This document shows positions 39,953 through 51,415 of a stretch of DNA of 64,000 bases, piece after piece. Below the pieces are notes generated by a model. That model made no database searches and was not told where the DNA came from. It worked only from the letters and a program-made list of their open reading frames with translations. This stretch comes from Trifolium pratense (taxonomy: Eukaryota > Streptophyta > Magnoliopsida > Fabales > Fabaceae). The stretch's first letter is position 1. Each line of letters opens with the position of its first letter. The translations under genes and the position numbers were made by a program. The stretch is taken from positions 8,990,001-9,054,000 of the forward strand of contig NC_060060.1 of NCBI RefSeq assembly GCF_020283565.1, read 5' to 3'.

Positions 39953-40358
39953 AGAGTGTGTTTGACCTGCTAAAAAAAATAAATTGCACAAGATAACTTT
40001 AGTTGTACTGTATTTAATTTTAAAAATGTTTCTGATACTGGAAAAACTACGACCAATTGTGGATTAAAATCATATTTAAACTTTTACATAAAATATTTAA
40101 ACTTTTACTGTAAAAAAAAAAACTTTTACATAATATATAATTATTAATTTAAAACACATTTTTATTCTTTTTCATAATCAATTTTTTTTTTTGTTGATAA
40201 ACAAAATGACAAAGTCATTGAAAATTCACATACACAAAGTGGAATGACCAGTGTTCGAACCTCAGTCATGATTTCATAATCAATTTTTATAAAAAAGATT
40301 ATTGAAATATATAACTCCTCCAAAATTCACCCGTGCATCGCACGGGTAGAAGAACTAG

Positions 40359-43300
40359 TTAAGGATAAGGATTAAGGATAAGGATACATTAATTTTTCAA
40401 ATCGGTGTTATTATTCTAAAACTGTAATTATGCTTTTTCATTTTTTTTCTTCTTTGGGGTAAGGCCTAATCCTCCCTAGTAATTATCTTCTTTTTTAATA
40501 ATAATAGTATGCAACGTCGAAGATGTTAAAATTAAACTGCACTGGATTTTGTCGAAGCAAATTTAAAAATCTGAACAAAACAAACACTGTATCAAGAATA
40601 AATTTAAATTAATGAAATATGCTCTAAGATTCATGCATATCAATCACCAAAAACACTCCCAACCAATTATTACATGCATAACACCATCAATATATTAGAA
40701 TTCATTCTCCTTATTTTTTTATGTAATACTACATGCATAATTATTTCGTTGATCTCTTATTTCTTTTTTTTTTTTGTATTTTAATCTTTTCTTTTCTTTT
40801 ATCTTTTTTCATACATTCTTAAAAATAAAATACAAATGTACAAATTTACGTAGCAGATCGCTATTACGAAAAAAAAAAACAAACATCATCTAATATATAA
40901 TTTTATTAAAATAATTAATAAATTTATGTTCATTCAATATTAATACATATTATATGTATTACCAAAAAAATATTTGTTGCCACTTTAAGTATGGGTTATG
41001 GGCAGTTTTCCATCTCAAACTGTGCTCAGAATTGTCATTATTTACGTATATTTACTATATAAATTTCTTTTATTTTCATGTATCTGTGAAACTATCTGTC
41101 TCTTGCATGTGGTAAATTTTATCCCCAGCCACGACTATAGTGGGTATGAACTTTTTTTTTTATTCCTAAAGAATATAAACATGCATTGAGCAAAGCAACA
41201 GAGCATAAACATGCATTGAAATGAATAATTAGCTCAACTTTAAAGAAACCAAATTGAAATGCATTTGAAATGAACAATTAGTTCAACTTTAAAGAAACAG
41301 AGCATGAACATGCATTGAGAAAATTAATATGCAGATGAAATGAACAATTAATTAAATAAATGGAAATCAAAAAGTAAAAATCAGTACCAATGCAAGATGC
41401 TGGTGGAGTATATCGTCTTGTTTATATTTGAAGTTACTGACTAGTAGTGTGCATAAAGCAAAGCAAGCATTCTTGATTCTTTATGTTCCTTAAGTTAGGG
41501 ATATTGGCTTAACTAAATTTGTGGATAATTATTTTTGGCATCCTACCAATTTTTTCACGTAACTGCAAAATTACTAAAATATACATGTCTGCTATTTAAG
41601 TAGCGGACATAATCCACTATTTAAGTAGCCGACGTTTAACATCTTATTAGGGCTTTTTTTTTGTCAAATTTATCATTTTTATAACATTTGTTACTTAAGT
41701 AGTTGCGTTTAAAATCTTGAATTTCATGTAGGGGGTTGTTTTTTCCTCAAATTTCTCATTTTCATAATATCTACTATTTAAGTGAAGGATAAAATAAGAA
41801 ACTAGAAGAGCACGCGAGAAGGTAGTAGGGTGCCAAAAGAATATTTCAAATTTGTGAGGCTTAAAGCTACAAGCCCACTATGAAAAATAAGAGAATCTTA
41901 ATTTATTATTTATGTTCCTTAAGGCCATTTATATGAGAGCTACTTAACCCACACATATATTTAAATTTACACCCCATTTATGGAGAAAATATATCAATTT
42001 TCTCTCATTCAAAAGGATAAATTCAAAAAAGAAGCATAAGTTCAAACATAATAGTTTTTTTCTTGTCTGGGTAGAGAAATCTGGATAATAATTGATTTTT
42101 AAACATCATTGTTGGGAAAAGTTATAGCAAACAAACACGGACTTATTAAAATGATTATTTCTTTGGGAAAAAAAAAATGATTTTTTTCCTCATAACAGTT
42201 ATAACAAATGGTTTCTATATACCAATGATATTTCATGTCTTATATATTGATAAGTGTTGAAAATCAATGATTTTACATATACATTTTAAATACTTATTAA
42301 CTTGTTTTACAAGAAATTTAATACAAAAATTCAACTATTTATAAATATTAATTTTTACTAGAAAATCATCCATTTTATATCATTTATACCTAATTCCCAA
42401 CTATTTTGTAGGAAAGTTTGAGTGGGGCAATACTCATCTAGACTCTAAAACAAAGATTTTGCACATCAGTCAGCCCACTAGGTGAGCTCAAGGCGAGCAA
42501 TTCCAAGATTTTCGGCACAAGCTAGCTCGTTTGGTGAGCTGCGAGCTGTAGCAAGTTAGAGGCGAGCACAAACAGGGAGCACCGGTTTTGAAATCTAAGG
42601 TTGGTTGCCTCGCCACCAATCTGGTCGCATGGTAATGAGTAGCTAAACTCTCATTTTATGTTGGGATTACGTTACTTAGCTATGACTTTGATGTAAATAT
42701 ATGATCTGACTGATTATATATAATATATGTATCATTATTTATGATTTATTCTCGTGTTTTATGATTTTCTGGTATTAACTTCCGAAATTGATCTTTTGAT
42801 TTAGAAAGTGTTTGACAAACACTTTTTTATTTAAATGGACTAGAATATAATCATTTTTGAACTTTGATTGGGAGACATAGGGTTAATTTCACAATCACAA
42901 TATATTAGACCGCCACATCGTTGTATTGATTAACCGGGCAACACATCATAGGTTAATAGGTACAACAAATCTCTCGTTGTTTTCTTGATACAAAAAGCGT
43001 ACGATGAATGATAGGTATAAACATATTTTAAAATATATAGCGTATATAATGATCATAACGTTACATTAATTGATTAGTTACTTGATATGAAATTCTATAA
43101 TGCAACACATTGCTCTATCTCATATATTTTCATTACATTTACTCTAGTACATACAAACAATTTCATGCTTAACGATAATTTAAATACTTTGATACCACTA
43201 TACCGACTCTATCAGTTATGCAAGATTTCAATTGCTTTGGACTTGAGTAAGCCCTATGTGGATATTCAATGCACTTTGTTAGGTAAGAAACCTTTTTTTT

Positions 43301-43381
43301 TAAGGAAAAATTAGGTAAGAAACTTAACAATTGTTGTTTTAAACCATCTACAAAATGTCTTATATGTACTTGTAATATTAC
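40359..43381. other. AT-rich intergenic region without recognised genes
   Basis: Simple A/T runs; two ~67-bp imperfect direct repeats at 41190-41320 around AACATGCATTGA and TCAACTTTAAAGAAAC; repeated ATTTAAGTAG motifs at 41590-41780; a GC-richer patch with GGTGAGCT/GGCGAGCA words at 42470-42620. No open frame has recognisable domains. Confidence 0.45.
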
Positions 43382-44221
43382 CAATGTTTTAAGAACCGGA
43401 CCGGATCGGCCGGTTCAACCGGTTCAACCGGGAACCGGACACAGCAGCGGTCCGGGCTAGTGCTGAGAACCGGTAGTCTGCAGAACCGGAAAAAAACTGC
43501 TTGAAACCGGTACGAACCGTCCGGAACCGTTCGAACCGGTGAACCGAGGGTGATTTGAAAAAACCGGCCGGTTCGGAATCTTTTGAAAATTAAAAAAAAA
43601 AAAAATCAATTTTTTTTTTCGTTTTGTTTAATTAATATTTTTCTGAAGGAAACAAAGGAGTAGTAAGGAATTAATCCATAGCCTATATTGGAAAACCTAT
43701 ATTAAATACAATTTAATGCCTAGCCTATAATTTGAGTTTATTGGAAAACCTATTAAATACAATTGATACAATTTAATATAATTGATATACTTTTCTGATA
43801 TGCATTGACCAACATTGTTTACATGTCTACCTTATTGATATGCATTAATATGCATTCATTGATATCTTGATATTTGCCTTAATTGTATAATATATTCTTA
43901 ATTCTTAACAAACAATTTTAAGTTTATATGATTTTGTCCAATTTAAAGTTTAACAATTTATATGAATTATGAATTTCGAATTTATGTATAATTATTTGGT
44001 ATAAATTATGCATTTTGGATTTATGATTTCATTATTTTAAGTTTCTAAATTTTCTATTTTGTTAATGTTACTTTATTAATTTGTTTATTAGTTGTGAAAT
44101 AAGAAAGTTATATGAACGGTTCAATATAAACGGTTTAATAACGATTGAACTGGTCCGACCGGTTGACCCTTGAACCAGTAGCCACACCGGTTCGACCTCC
44201 GGTCCGGTTCTTAAAACATTG
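43382..44221. mobile_element. Non-autonomous hAT element, 840 bp
   Basis: TIRs CAATGTTTTAAGAACCGGAC at both ends and a perfect 8-bp target duplication AATATTAC (43374-43381, 44222-44229). Subterminal regions are packed with CCGGTTCAACCGG-type palindromic motifs, a strong contrast to the AT-rich middle. No protein is encoded. Confidence 0.93.
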
Positions 44222-44229
44222 AATATTAC

Positions 44230-45907
44230 TTGTTACTTTCTAAGTTAGAAAAACGAAATTAAAATTAAAAAATTTGTATTATTTTCTTTTTCATTTAATA
44301 ATAATTTACTTTATTATTTGATACAATAATAATAATATACTTTAAGTAATGGGAAAAATATTATTTGAAAATTGAAATATAATGGTGGTGGACGTTACTC
44401 AAAGTCCATTAATATTACTTATTTAAAAAATACAACTTTAGAAACAACAAAGTGAAAATACCTAATAAAACCTAATTGAAACGACGTCGAGACTACAAAA
44501 GTTAGGTTCTTGCTTTCTATAAGTCGAAGTAACATTGTCAGCAATTTGGATTATTAATCTATAATTCTACAAATATCTTCAATTAATATACATTTTTTGT
44601 AAGATATTTTTTTGACAAAATTAGTATTACAAACTCATGTGCATATGTATCTTAGCTGCACCCTCTGTCCCTCTCTATTGATTAGTTAGTTTACTTGTTG
44701 TTCAAGTAATAACCAGTTAGTTAGTTTGGCAGTTAGGATAGCTATTATAGTATACAGCAGCTACATGGTAACTAAGATGATACTTCATTCATGTATATTG
44801 TAGCCTACATTTTCAGTTACCGAGAACTTCTATTTTTGCTCATTCTTTGTGTTCATAATAGTTATTTATTTTGTATGATTTTTAAAAAACTTTTAAAAAA
44901 TATATAGATTGAAGGAAATTATACATTTTGTCCAAAAAAAAAAACCACAAACTGGTCTTGTATTTTCTTTCTTCCAAATTTTACATATTGATAGTTGCAG
45001 GCTTCTAAAAGTTAAGACTTAATTATAGTTTTGGTCTTCCTCATTTGGTTGCATGTCATGTCATTTAAAATGTGTTAAATCACCATTTTTAAAATAAGAA
45101 ACAAATTTCGTGAGTGAGTAAAAATTAATTGGACCAAAAGTTAATCTAACCCAATTTTTAGAATTTCCAATTTGCACCTATTTTCTTTTGATATTTATAC
45201 TTTCACCCCAAATTCTGAAATTTATAGAAACAGTTCAACTCTAATTCTTGTAAAAAAAAAAAAAAAAAGTTCAACTCTAATTAAACTTTAGTTTGTTAAA
45301 TTATAATTAAGAGACTAACTAATCTTTCTTTTCTGATAGACACAAACGTCATTGTTGGTAAGTTTGTCGGTGTGATGAAACACAAAATGTACATTCAAAA
45401 TTTCACTTTCCTTATATACTATAACTATCTTTAAAATCATGTGCTAATGTCTCTAAAAATACTAGTTAAGAAATTAAAAGAAATAAGTTTAATATTAAAA
45501 ATAACATTTTTTATATTTTCAAGAGTTTGACTATACAAATTTGAAAATATTTTTATTATTTTTGCATATTTCTTATTATTTTTGCAATGTTATCTTATTA
45601 TTTTTGCAATGTTAACATTTTCCTTATCTTTATTTTTCTAATATATGAAACCACTTGTGAGAATATATTCTCCTAGTACATTCGCAGAAACTTAGATATA
45701 TAGCAAGACAAAATATATGCTTCAACAAGATTCGCAAAAATTTAGATGCATAGCATATAGCATTTGTAGGGTACCACAGTCACACATATTGTTCTCATAT
45801 AAACAAACAAAATATAAAGAGGCGTGTTAGAATTGTAAATTTTAGCCTATCATAGGTTATACTATATTTATGTCAATTAATTTCAATGTCCAACATTACT
45901 TTAGCTG
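44230..45907. other. AT-rich spacer
   Basis: No gene, tRNA or convincing transposon end seen. Contains short direct repeats TTATTATTTTTGCAATGTTA near 45550-45610 and a poly-A run at 45252-45268. Confidence 0.4.
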
Positions 45908-45920
45908 TAAAGTAGAGGCA

Positions 45921-46094
45921 CATAGTTGATTTTGTGGTGATTGTCGCTGAATATGGTATGAAATATCATGGTTCGATCCCCGCAACTGTGATGGGAGGGA
46001 ACTGAAACTACTTAATATCAAAACCGATTTCTGATCTAGATTAGATGATTCAGTAGATCGAATATTAATGGTGAAAATAAAAAAAAAAAATAAA
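45921..46094 (+). mobile_element. tRNA-derived SINE, 174 bp
   Basis: Carries a Pol III B-box-like GGTTCGATCCCC (about 45971), ends in an A-rich tail (46078-46094) and is bounded by a 13-bp target duplication with one mismatch: TAAAGTAGAGGCA (45908-45920) and TAAAGTAGCGGCA (46095-46107). A related, shorter sequence is at about 57555-57630. Confidence 0.8.
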
Positions 46095-46107
46095 TAAAGT
46101 AGCGGCA

Positions 46108-46474
46108 AATTAATATTGCCGGTGCTAGTGTTGGTACCATATATATAATTTGCACCACACTTTTGACTTATTATTCAGGTTCTTCATGTTGCCTTGTAGT
46201 CCTAGTAGCATGCACGTTTATTGGCTCTACCAAATTGATCGTACCATTATGTTTGATCTTAGATATACTAATATTGATATGAGGATATGGTTTGATTTTG
46301 ATGGTTGAGGTGGTAATAATAAGATTAATGCTGGTCGGCCCAATAGTTATATATCAATTTTATTATTTTAAATTAGATTTAAAATTAAACAAATTTTAAT
46401 ATATACGTGGTTATTTTTCACTTTAAATTAGACATTTTTTCTTTATAAAATAGTTTTTTGTCAATGGATCTAAA
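46108..46474. other. Spacer between two SINEs
   Basis: AT-rich, nothing recognised. Confidence 0.4.
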
Positions 46475-46488
46475 GTTAAGACTTTAAA

Positions 46489-46627
46489 TTCCTGTGAGTT
46501 TAGCTCGGTTAGTAGCAACATTACATTATATATGTAGGGGGTCGGGGTTCGGATCTCAGTCATCCCTCTTATCAACTTTAAGAGTGAAATTTCTAGCCAC
46601 TAGACTACTTGACCCAATATAAAAAAT
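46489..46627 (+). mobile_element. tRNA-derived SINE, 139 bp, perfect target duplication
   Basis: A-box TTTAGCTCGGTTAGTAG and B-box GGGTTCGGATCTC in tRNA-like spacing, 3' part TAGCCACTAGACTACTTGACC and a short A tail. The 14-bp direct repeat GTTAAGACTTTAAA flanks it (46475-46488, 46628-46641). The element at 62996-63251 is a relative, and a reversed 3' fragment lies at 46945-46980. Confidence 0.88.
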
Positions 46628-46944
46628 GTTAAGACTTTAAACCCTTAGGTCGGCTCTAGACTGAAGGTTCGAATTCCATTCACAATTCCGAGTTTCAACA
46701 TATAATATTAACAAAGTAACTAACAACATAGCTTAGTTTTCTAAAAAAAGTAAACAACTTCACAATTTTTTTTATCATGTAGTCATATATGGCTAGAAAT
46801 TTTTCCTTAAAATTAAATAAATTGAATGTTGGGAATCAAATTTTGATTCTTGCCCCCGTAATATTATTTTTTATTACAATTGGCAATTAGTTTCACAAAA
46901 ACACAATGTGCCATTGTAATTAATTTAGTAAAAAGTATACTTTT

Positions 46945-47196
46945 TTTCAAGTAGTCTAGTGGCTAGAAATTTCACTCTTAGGGTCCGTTTGACTCTACTT
47001 TTTTCTAATTTTTTTTTCTCCTTAAAAGTAGTAAAGAGGTAAAAAAAATTGTGTTTTACCCAACTTTTCCTTATTTTCTACTTGACTTTATTTCTCTATT
47101 TCTTTTAGGAGAAATAAGGCCAAATACAATTTTTTTACTTCTCTATTTCTTTTAAGGAGAAGTAGAAAAAGTAGAAAATAAATATGGTCAAACGGA
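46945..47196. mobile_element. Reversed SINE fragment followed by a MITE-like insertion
   Basis: 46945-46980 matches the 3' end of the neighbouring SINE in reverse (AAGTAGTCTAGTGGCTAGAA, TTTCACTCTTA). At 46981 sequence switches to GGGTCCGTTTGACTCTACTT; the other end is ATGGTCAAACGGAC (47183-47196). These form Harbinger-like inverted repeats, with homologous TTCTACTT/AAGTAGAA subterminal motifs. Confidence 0.55.
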
Positions 47197-48200
47197 CAAA
47201 ATGTTATAGTCTTGAAATAAAGGGAGAAATAATGAAAAGCCAAAAAAAGTAAAGCTGAAAGAGTGGAATAATTTTGGTCATTTTCCTTCAAAAGCAGTGA
47301 AAGGGTCTGAATGAATGAAATCCAGTCATCCACGTAGGTCATGCAATGAAAACCACACAAGTAAACTATTTGAGGACAATATCAAAAATTCTTTATGCAA
47401 ATCTCATATGTACTTGCTTCAAAAAAACAATCTCATATGTACTATTGTGCTGTATTTTAGTGTCGGAAGTGCCTTGTTGGCAATCATTCATGTGGTGATC
47501 ATGAAATTTTTTGTTTTGAGTCACCTAATTTTAGTGTACTTTTTTATGAAAAATATTTGAGTTTTTCTTTCGTTCCTTCTAGAAGTTTGATAGAGTGATT
47601 GGATTGGATCAATTCAATTTATAAGTTTGATGGAGTGAGTGGATTGGATCAATTCATTTTTTATAGAAACAAGTGGTAAATAGGTTCCCCTTGAGACAAA
47701 TTATTTGGAAAAATCCGAATTTCATTTTTTATAGAAATAATTTTTGGTTAAAATTTATTTACCTTGTTTATCTAGGAATCAGAGGAGCGGAGTGTTAATA
47801 CCCAAAAAATATGAAAAGTGGAAATTGCAGCAAACCAACATATTAAATGTTTTTGCAGTTTTTTATCTATGAATTGTATTTCCCACGGTTGGTTGTATAT
47901 GTCATTAGAAAAAACCTATATGATCGAGTTTTATTTACTAAATTTATTTTATTTTACTTAATAATTAAAAATAATTTAATTTTTCTATTTTCTTTTACTA
48001 TATTTTCAACATACTAATTATTGTACTTTTTATAAATTAAGAAAAATATGAGTAGCGGAAATTTATAACTGTGTTTTCTTTAATAAAGAGTTTTGTTGTG
48101 AGTTCAAAAAAAAAAAAGTGGTTGTATTTTTTTTGTTAAGCTCACGGGAACTGATTGTATTTCTTTTTTGTTAGTATGATAATGTCCTTGCTAAGCTAAG
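47197..48200. other. AT-rich spacer
   Basis: No gene recognised. A near-duplicate pair AAGTTTGATGGAGTGAGTGG / AAGTTTGATAGAGTGATTGG with GGATCAATTCA follows at 47582-47665. Confidence 0.4.
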
Positions 48201-48208
48201 TTCATGGA

Positions 48209-48739
48209 TAGGGACGGACTTAGAGGGGGGCAAGCAGTGGCCAAGGCCCCCCTCCCCCTCATCTACATACATATATATACATAATATTATATTATATCAT
48301 ATATCAGTAGTATATTATAATTTGTAAATATATCTATTATTTATCATTTATATTATATAAATAAGAATTTAATTGATATGTATTTACGGTGTAAAAATAT
48401 TTATATTGTCGAACAATTATAAGTGTTGAATTATTAAAAACACAACCTTTTAATAAACAAAAAATTAGTTGTTTCGAGTGGTAAGAGTTTTGGGTCTCTT
48501 AAGTAAGTGGTCAAAAGTTTCATATTTGACTCTTGCATATGAACAAAATTCGATTAAGGGGAAGAACTTATTTTTTGTGCCCCACATATTTCCCGGGGGC
48601 GATTAGTCATTTGTTACCATTAAACAAGAATTCATAAAAAATTACATGGACATGTGTAATAGAAAAATCTACATTCATTTTTATTATTATTTTATTATTT
48701 TCCGGCCCCCGGTGTGATTAGCTTCCGGATCCATCCCTG
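48209..48739. mobile_element. Non-autonomous hAT element, 531 bp
   Basis: Short TIRs TAGGGACGGA / TCCATCCCTG, flanked by the 8-bp duplication TTCATGGA (48201-48208) and TTCACGGA (48740-48747), one mismatch. G-rich left and C-rich right shoulders around an AT-rich core. No coding capacity. Confidence 0.8.
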
Positions 48740-48747
48740 TTCACGGA

Positions 48748-49259
48748 ACTGTGTTTTACTTATTCATTTGTCTCGATCATCTCCTTTGATTGTGATTTAT
48801 CTTTTTCTTTGACAAATTGATTGTGATTTATCTTGAGTATCATAATCTAAAACAACAGCATCACTGTCGTTAGTTGACTATAAGACATTAAAAATATACT
48901 CAATTATAAGATTATTATTTTATTTCACGGCTATCAAAAAGGAAAAGTACCTTACGTTTCCATTTATTTATATTTTTCAACATATATTTAGGAATCTTTA
49001 AAAAAAACATATATTTTAGAAGTTTTCATTTTCAATTTGGTTTGAAAATGTGGTTGGTGACAACTGTTTGCTAAACATGTGTCTTCTATTTTAGTCATGA
49101 TTCAAATGAAAGAAAAAAATAAATAAAATCTTGTGAAAGAGTATGAAAACTATATACTTTGTTCCAATTAAACAAAAATTGCAGCGTAATCTTCGTTGTC
49201 ATGATAAGGACTAAATACGGAAAAGGATTTCCTAAAGTTGAATTTTGGTGCATTTTGGT
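48748..49259. other. Host flank left of the integrated pararetrovirus
   Basis: AT-rich with no features. The virus-host junction lies near 49260 but no target duplication or exact boundary can be fixed by eye. Confidence 0.4.
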
Positions 49260-49271
49260 GCAGTTGAGAAA

Positions 49272-49533
49272 ATGAACCTATTAAATCAGTATTTTTTAGC
49301 AACTGGCTTAGAAGATAAGGAATATGAATTGGATAATAAGTCCAAATAGAAAGTTAATTCGTAGCCCGATTAGCTTTTTTCCAAACCTAGCTAAACTTAA
49401 TCTTCATAAGATGCAGATTAGATGGTTTAGAGATATAGAAAATTTCTATAAAAATATAGATGAACAACTGTCTAAAGAATATAGACAAATGGTTAAACTA
49501 TTTCAGAAAAACCTCAAATTTATGGCAAGATGA
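49272..49533 (+). pseudogene. Pararetroviral ORF II remnant, frame-broken
   Basis: Two open pieces in different frames: 49272-49349 (25 codons from an ATG) and 49324-49533 (69 aa, ending MARSTOP at the ATGA overlap with the next gene). They overlap, consistent with one gene split by a frameshift near 49325-49349. The 5' portion of ORF II is missing or lies at the other end of the insert (see the 56555-56863 frame). No domain recognised; assignment rests on position ahead of ORF III and after the PBS in the circular map. Confidence 0.5.
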
Positions 49534-50078
49534 GTGGAGATAGTGTAACACTTAGATTGCAGAAAATTCTGGATAGCTTTTCTGACCTTCAGAGTAGGGT
49601 AGAAAAACAAACATCCTATTTAGAAAGACAATTTAAAGAAGATAAACCCCATGACACATGGAGTTTTAGTGATGAAGATTTCACCTGCTATGAAGAAGAT
49701 GAAAGTCATAAATACCCTCACCTTTTTCATACAAAAAATCCACAACTCAACAACATAGCATGTATGATAACCTACATAATAAAAAACCTTTGTCAAGAGA
49801 AACTTGTTGAAGAAATTCAACCTGTTAAGCTAGAATGGTATCAAAGGGTAGATATGATTCTAGAAGAACAAAGAAAGAGTCAAGAAAGGATAGAAGACCT
49901 TTTAGAACTTTTAGAAAAAAGGTATCTAACTCAGGATGAGTTAACTCAAATTCTTAAGAGGGGGGAAGATAGGGGAAAAGCAATAGTTATCCCGGAACCA
50001 GAAATTCAAACCCAACCTAAAGAAAAAACTTCTGAATCCAAACAATTAAGTATTAGACCACCTTCTACTTACTTTTAA
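49530..50078 (+). CDS. Pararetroviral ORF III-like protein (182 aa)
   Basis: Begins at an ATG overlapping the preceding stop (ATGA) and ends with a stop whose last base starts the coat protein ATG (TAATG). Hydrophilic, with heptad-like helical stretches near residues 1-35 (LQKILDSFSDLQSRVEKQ) and 105-145 (LEWYQRVDMILEEQRKSQER), plus a charged proline-rich tail. In caulimovirids the small protein before the coat gene is a virion-associated, coiled-coil protein that contacts the capsid and helps movement. Position and coiled coils suggest that role here, but no sequence signature proves it. Intact. Confidence 0.65.
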   Translation: MSGDSVTLRLQKILDSFSDLQSRVEKQTSYLERQFKEDKPHDTWSFSDEDFTCYEEDESHKYPHLFHTKNPQLNNIACMITYIIKNLCQEKLVEEIQPVKLEWYQRVDMILEEQRKSQERIEDLLELLEKRYLTQDELTQILKRGEDRGKAIVIPEPEIQTQPKEKTSESKQLSIRPPSTYF

Positions 50079-51415
50079 TGGAAAATACAGAAGAAACCCT
50101 TAATAGGCAACTAGAAAACCTAGAAAGACTTATGGTCTCTTTAGATATAAGTGGAAAAAATCAGGAGATCCCTGATAACAAATCTGAAGATAACAATCAG
50201 ATCATTTATGATTTTAGCTCAGAAGAAGCTAGTGAAAACGAAAATGAGAATCCTCATTTCGTAAAAATAGAAGAACATGGAGAAACTTCAGGTACCAAAA
50301 GACCTGCAGATTTTGAAAAGGAATTTACCAAACAAAAATTCCAAAAAGTACCTCATTACTATGAGCCTTCACAAAACCCTTTTCAAGGACAAGGTGTTTT
50401 AGACATAGATTGTAGTTTAGACACTGCAAAGGATCTTAGAGATTGGTACAATACAAATAATGTATTAATCCATCTGAATGAAGATCTAAGAAATTTAGGA
50501 TCAGTTGATATTTTCAACTACCTACAATATAAAACTAGAGGAAATGCATTCAAATACATTTCAAATCTACCACCACAAGTTATGGGAACTATGCCTTTAA
50601 TAGGATCCTTAGTTACAGACTGGGTATATAGTTTACTAGTCAAAGAATTCAAAGGATGGAAGGATACTGTCCAATCAAAAGCAGCATTTTCCGATCAAAA
50701 TCTTTGGAAAATAACTAATTTAAAAATTTGCAATATGTGTTACATTGATAACTTTATTTGTGAATTTCAGAGTTATTATTATAACATAGACAATGAAACA
50801 AGACTATCAAGAGGATTGTTAGATCTCCTCTATGATAAGCTTCCAGGAGGAGTGTCAACTCAAGTCAAACTATACTTTACCTCAATATCATCAGAAGGAA
50901 AGGTAGATGATACTCTAGGAGGAAGAATAACTGTTTTAAAACAGTGGCTAACAGATAAATGTAGCGAAAAGATAGCTAAAAGAGAAGCTAAAGTATCACT
51001 TTGCTGTGATAAGTTACAAAACAAAGTAGGAGACTATAGGTGTAACTATAGAAATCCTAAAAAGAAATCTAGAAGAAATATAAGGTCTTATAAGAAAAAG
51101 AAATTCAGAAAAATCCCTTTTAAGAAATTTAGAAAAGGAGATAAGAAATTCTTTAGGAAAAAACCTCCTTATCCTAAAAGAAAAACATGTCCGCAAGATA
51201 AGAAATCATGCACATGTTGGTTATGTCATGAAGAAGGACACTATGCCAATGAGTGCCCTAAAAGGGATAACCCTAAGAAAAATGTCTTACAAGCCATATA
51301 CGCAATAGGATATGAACCTATAGAATCAGATGTAGAATCTGATGAGGAAATTTATGAATACTGCACAGAGACAGATTCAGAGATAGACTTAAATGACGAA
51401 GAAAGTACTTGGTAA
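50078..51415 (+). CDS. Pararetroviral coat protein (ORF IV-like, 445 aa)
   Basis: Acidic N-terminus (about residues 1-85), a central caulimovirid capsid region (from about residue 100, DLRDWYNTNN, through YLQYKTRGNAFKYI), a strongly basic lysine/arginine stretch (about 325-380), the CCHC zinc knuckle CWLCHEEGHYANEC (about 384-397), and an acidic C-terminus. This order (acid, capsid core, basic, CCHC, acid) is the caulimovirid coat protein layout; the knuckle and basic patch bind the pregenomic RNA. It overlaps the pol ORF by 23 nt at its end. Uninterrupted. Confidence 0.88.
   Translation: MENTEETLNRQLENLERLMVSLDISGKNQEIPDNKSEDNNQIIYDFSSEEASENENENPHFVKIEEHGETSGTKRPADFEKEFTKQKFQKVPHYYEPSQNPFQGQGVLDIDCSLDTAKDLRDWYNTNNVLIHLNEDLRNLGSVDIFNYLQYKTRGNAFKYISNLPPQVMGTMPLIGSLVTDWVYSLLVKEFKGWKDTVQSKAAFSDQNLWKITNLKICNMCYIDNFICEFQSYYYNIDNETRLSRGLLDLLYDKLPGGVSTQVKLYFTSISSEGKVDDTLGGRITVLKQWLTDKCSEKIAKREAKVSLCCDKLQNKVGDYRCNYRNPKKKSRRNIRSYKKKKFRKIPFKKFRKGDKKFFRKKPPYPKRKTCPQDKKSCTCWLCHEEGHYANECPKRDNPKKNVLQAIYAIGYEPIESDVESDEEIYEYCTETDSEIDLNDEESTW

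Larger units (their letters stand above)
37685..40358 (+). mobile_element. Non-autonomous Helitron, about 2.67 kb
   Basis: The 5' end TCCTTTATATATTAAAACAAG follows an A. The 3' end has the hairpin ACCCGTGC-ATC-GCACGGGT (40329-40347), then AGAAGAA and CTAG (40355-40358) followed by T. The TC start, stem-loop, CTRR end and insertion between A and T are the standard Helitron signs. No Rep/helicase is encoded. It carries later insertions (a GTTAAC MITE, two Stowaway elements, a further TIR element) and a purine-rich tandem repeat. Confidence 0.8.

Noticed and set aside
45940..46010. Possible tRNA gene (B-box GGTTCGATCCCC)
   Set aside because: No complete cloverleaf; the A-tail and 13-bp target duplication show a SINE.
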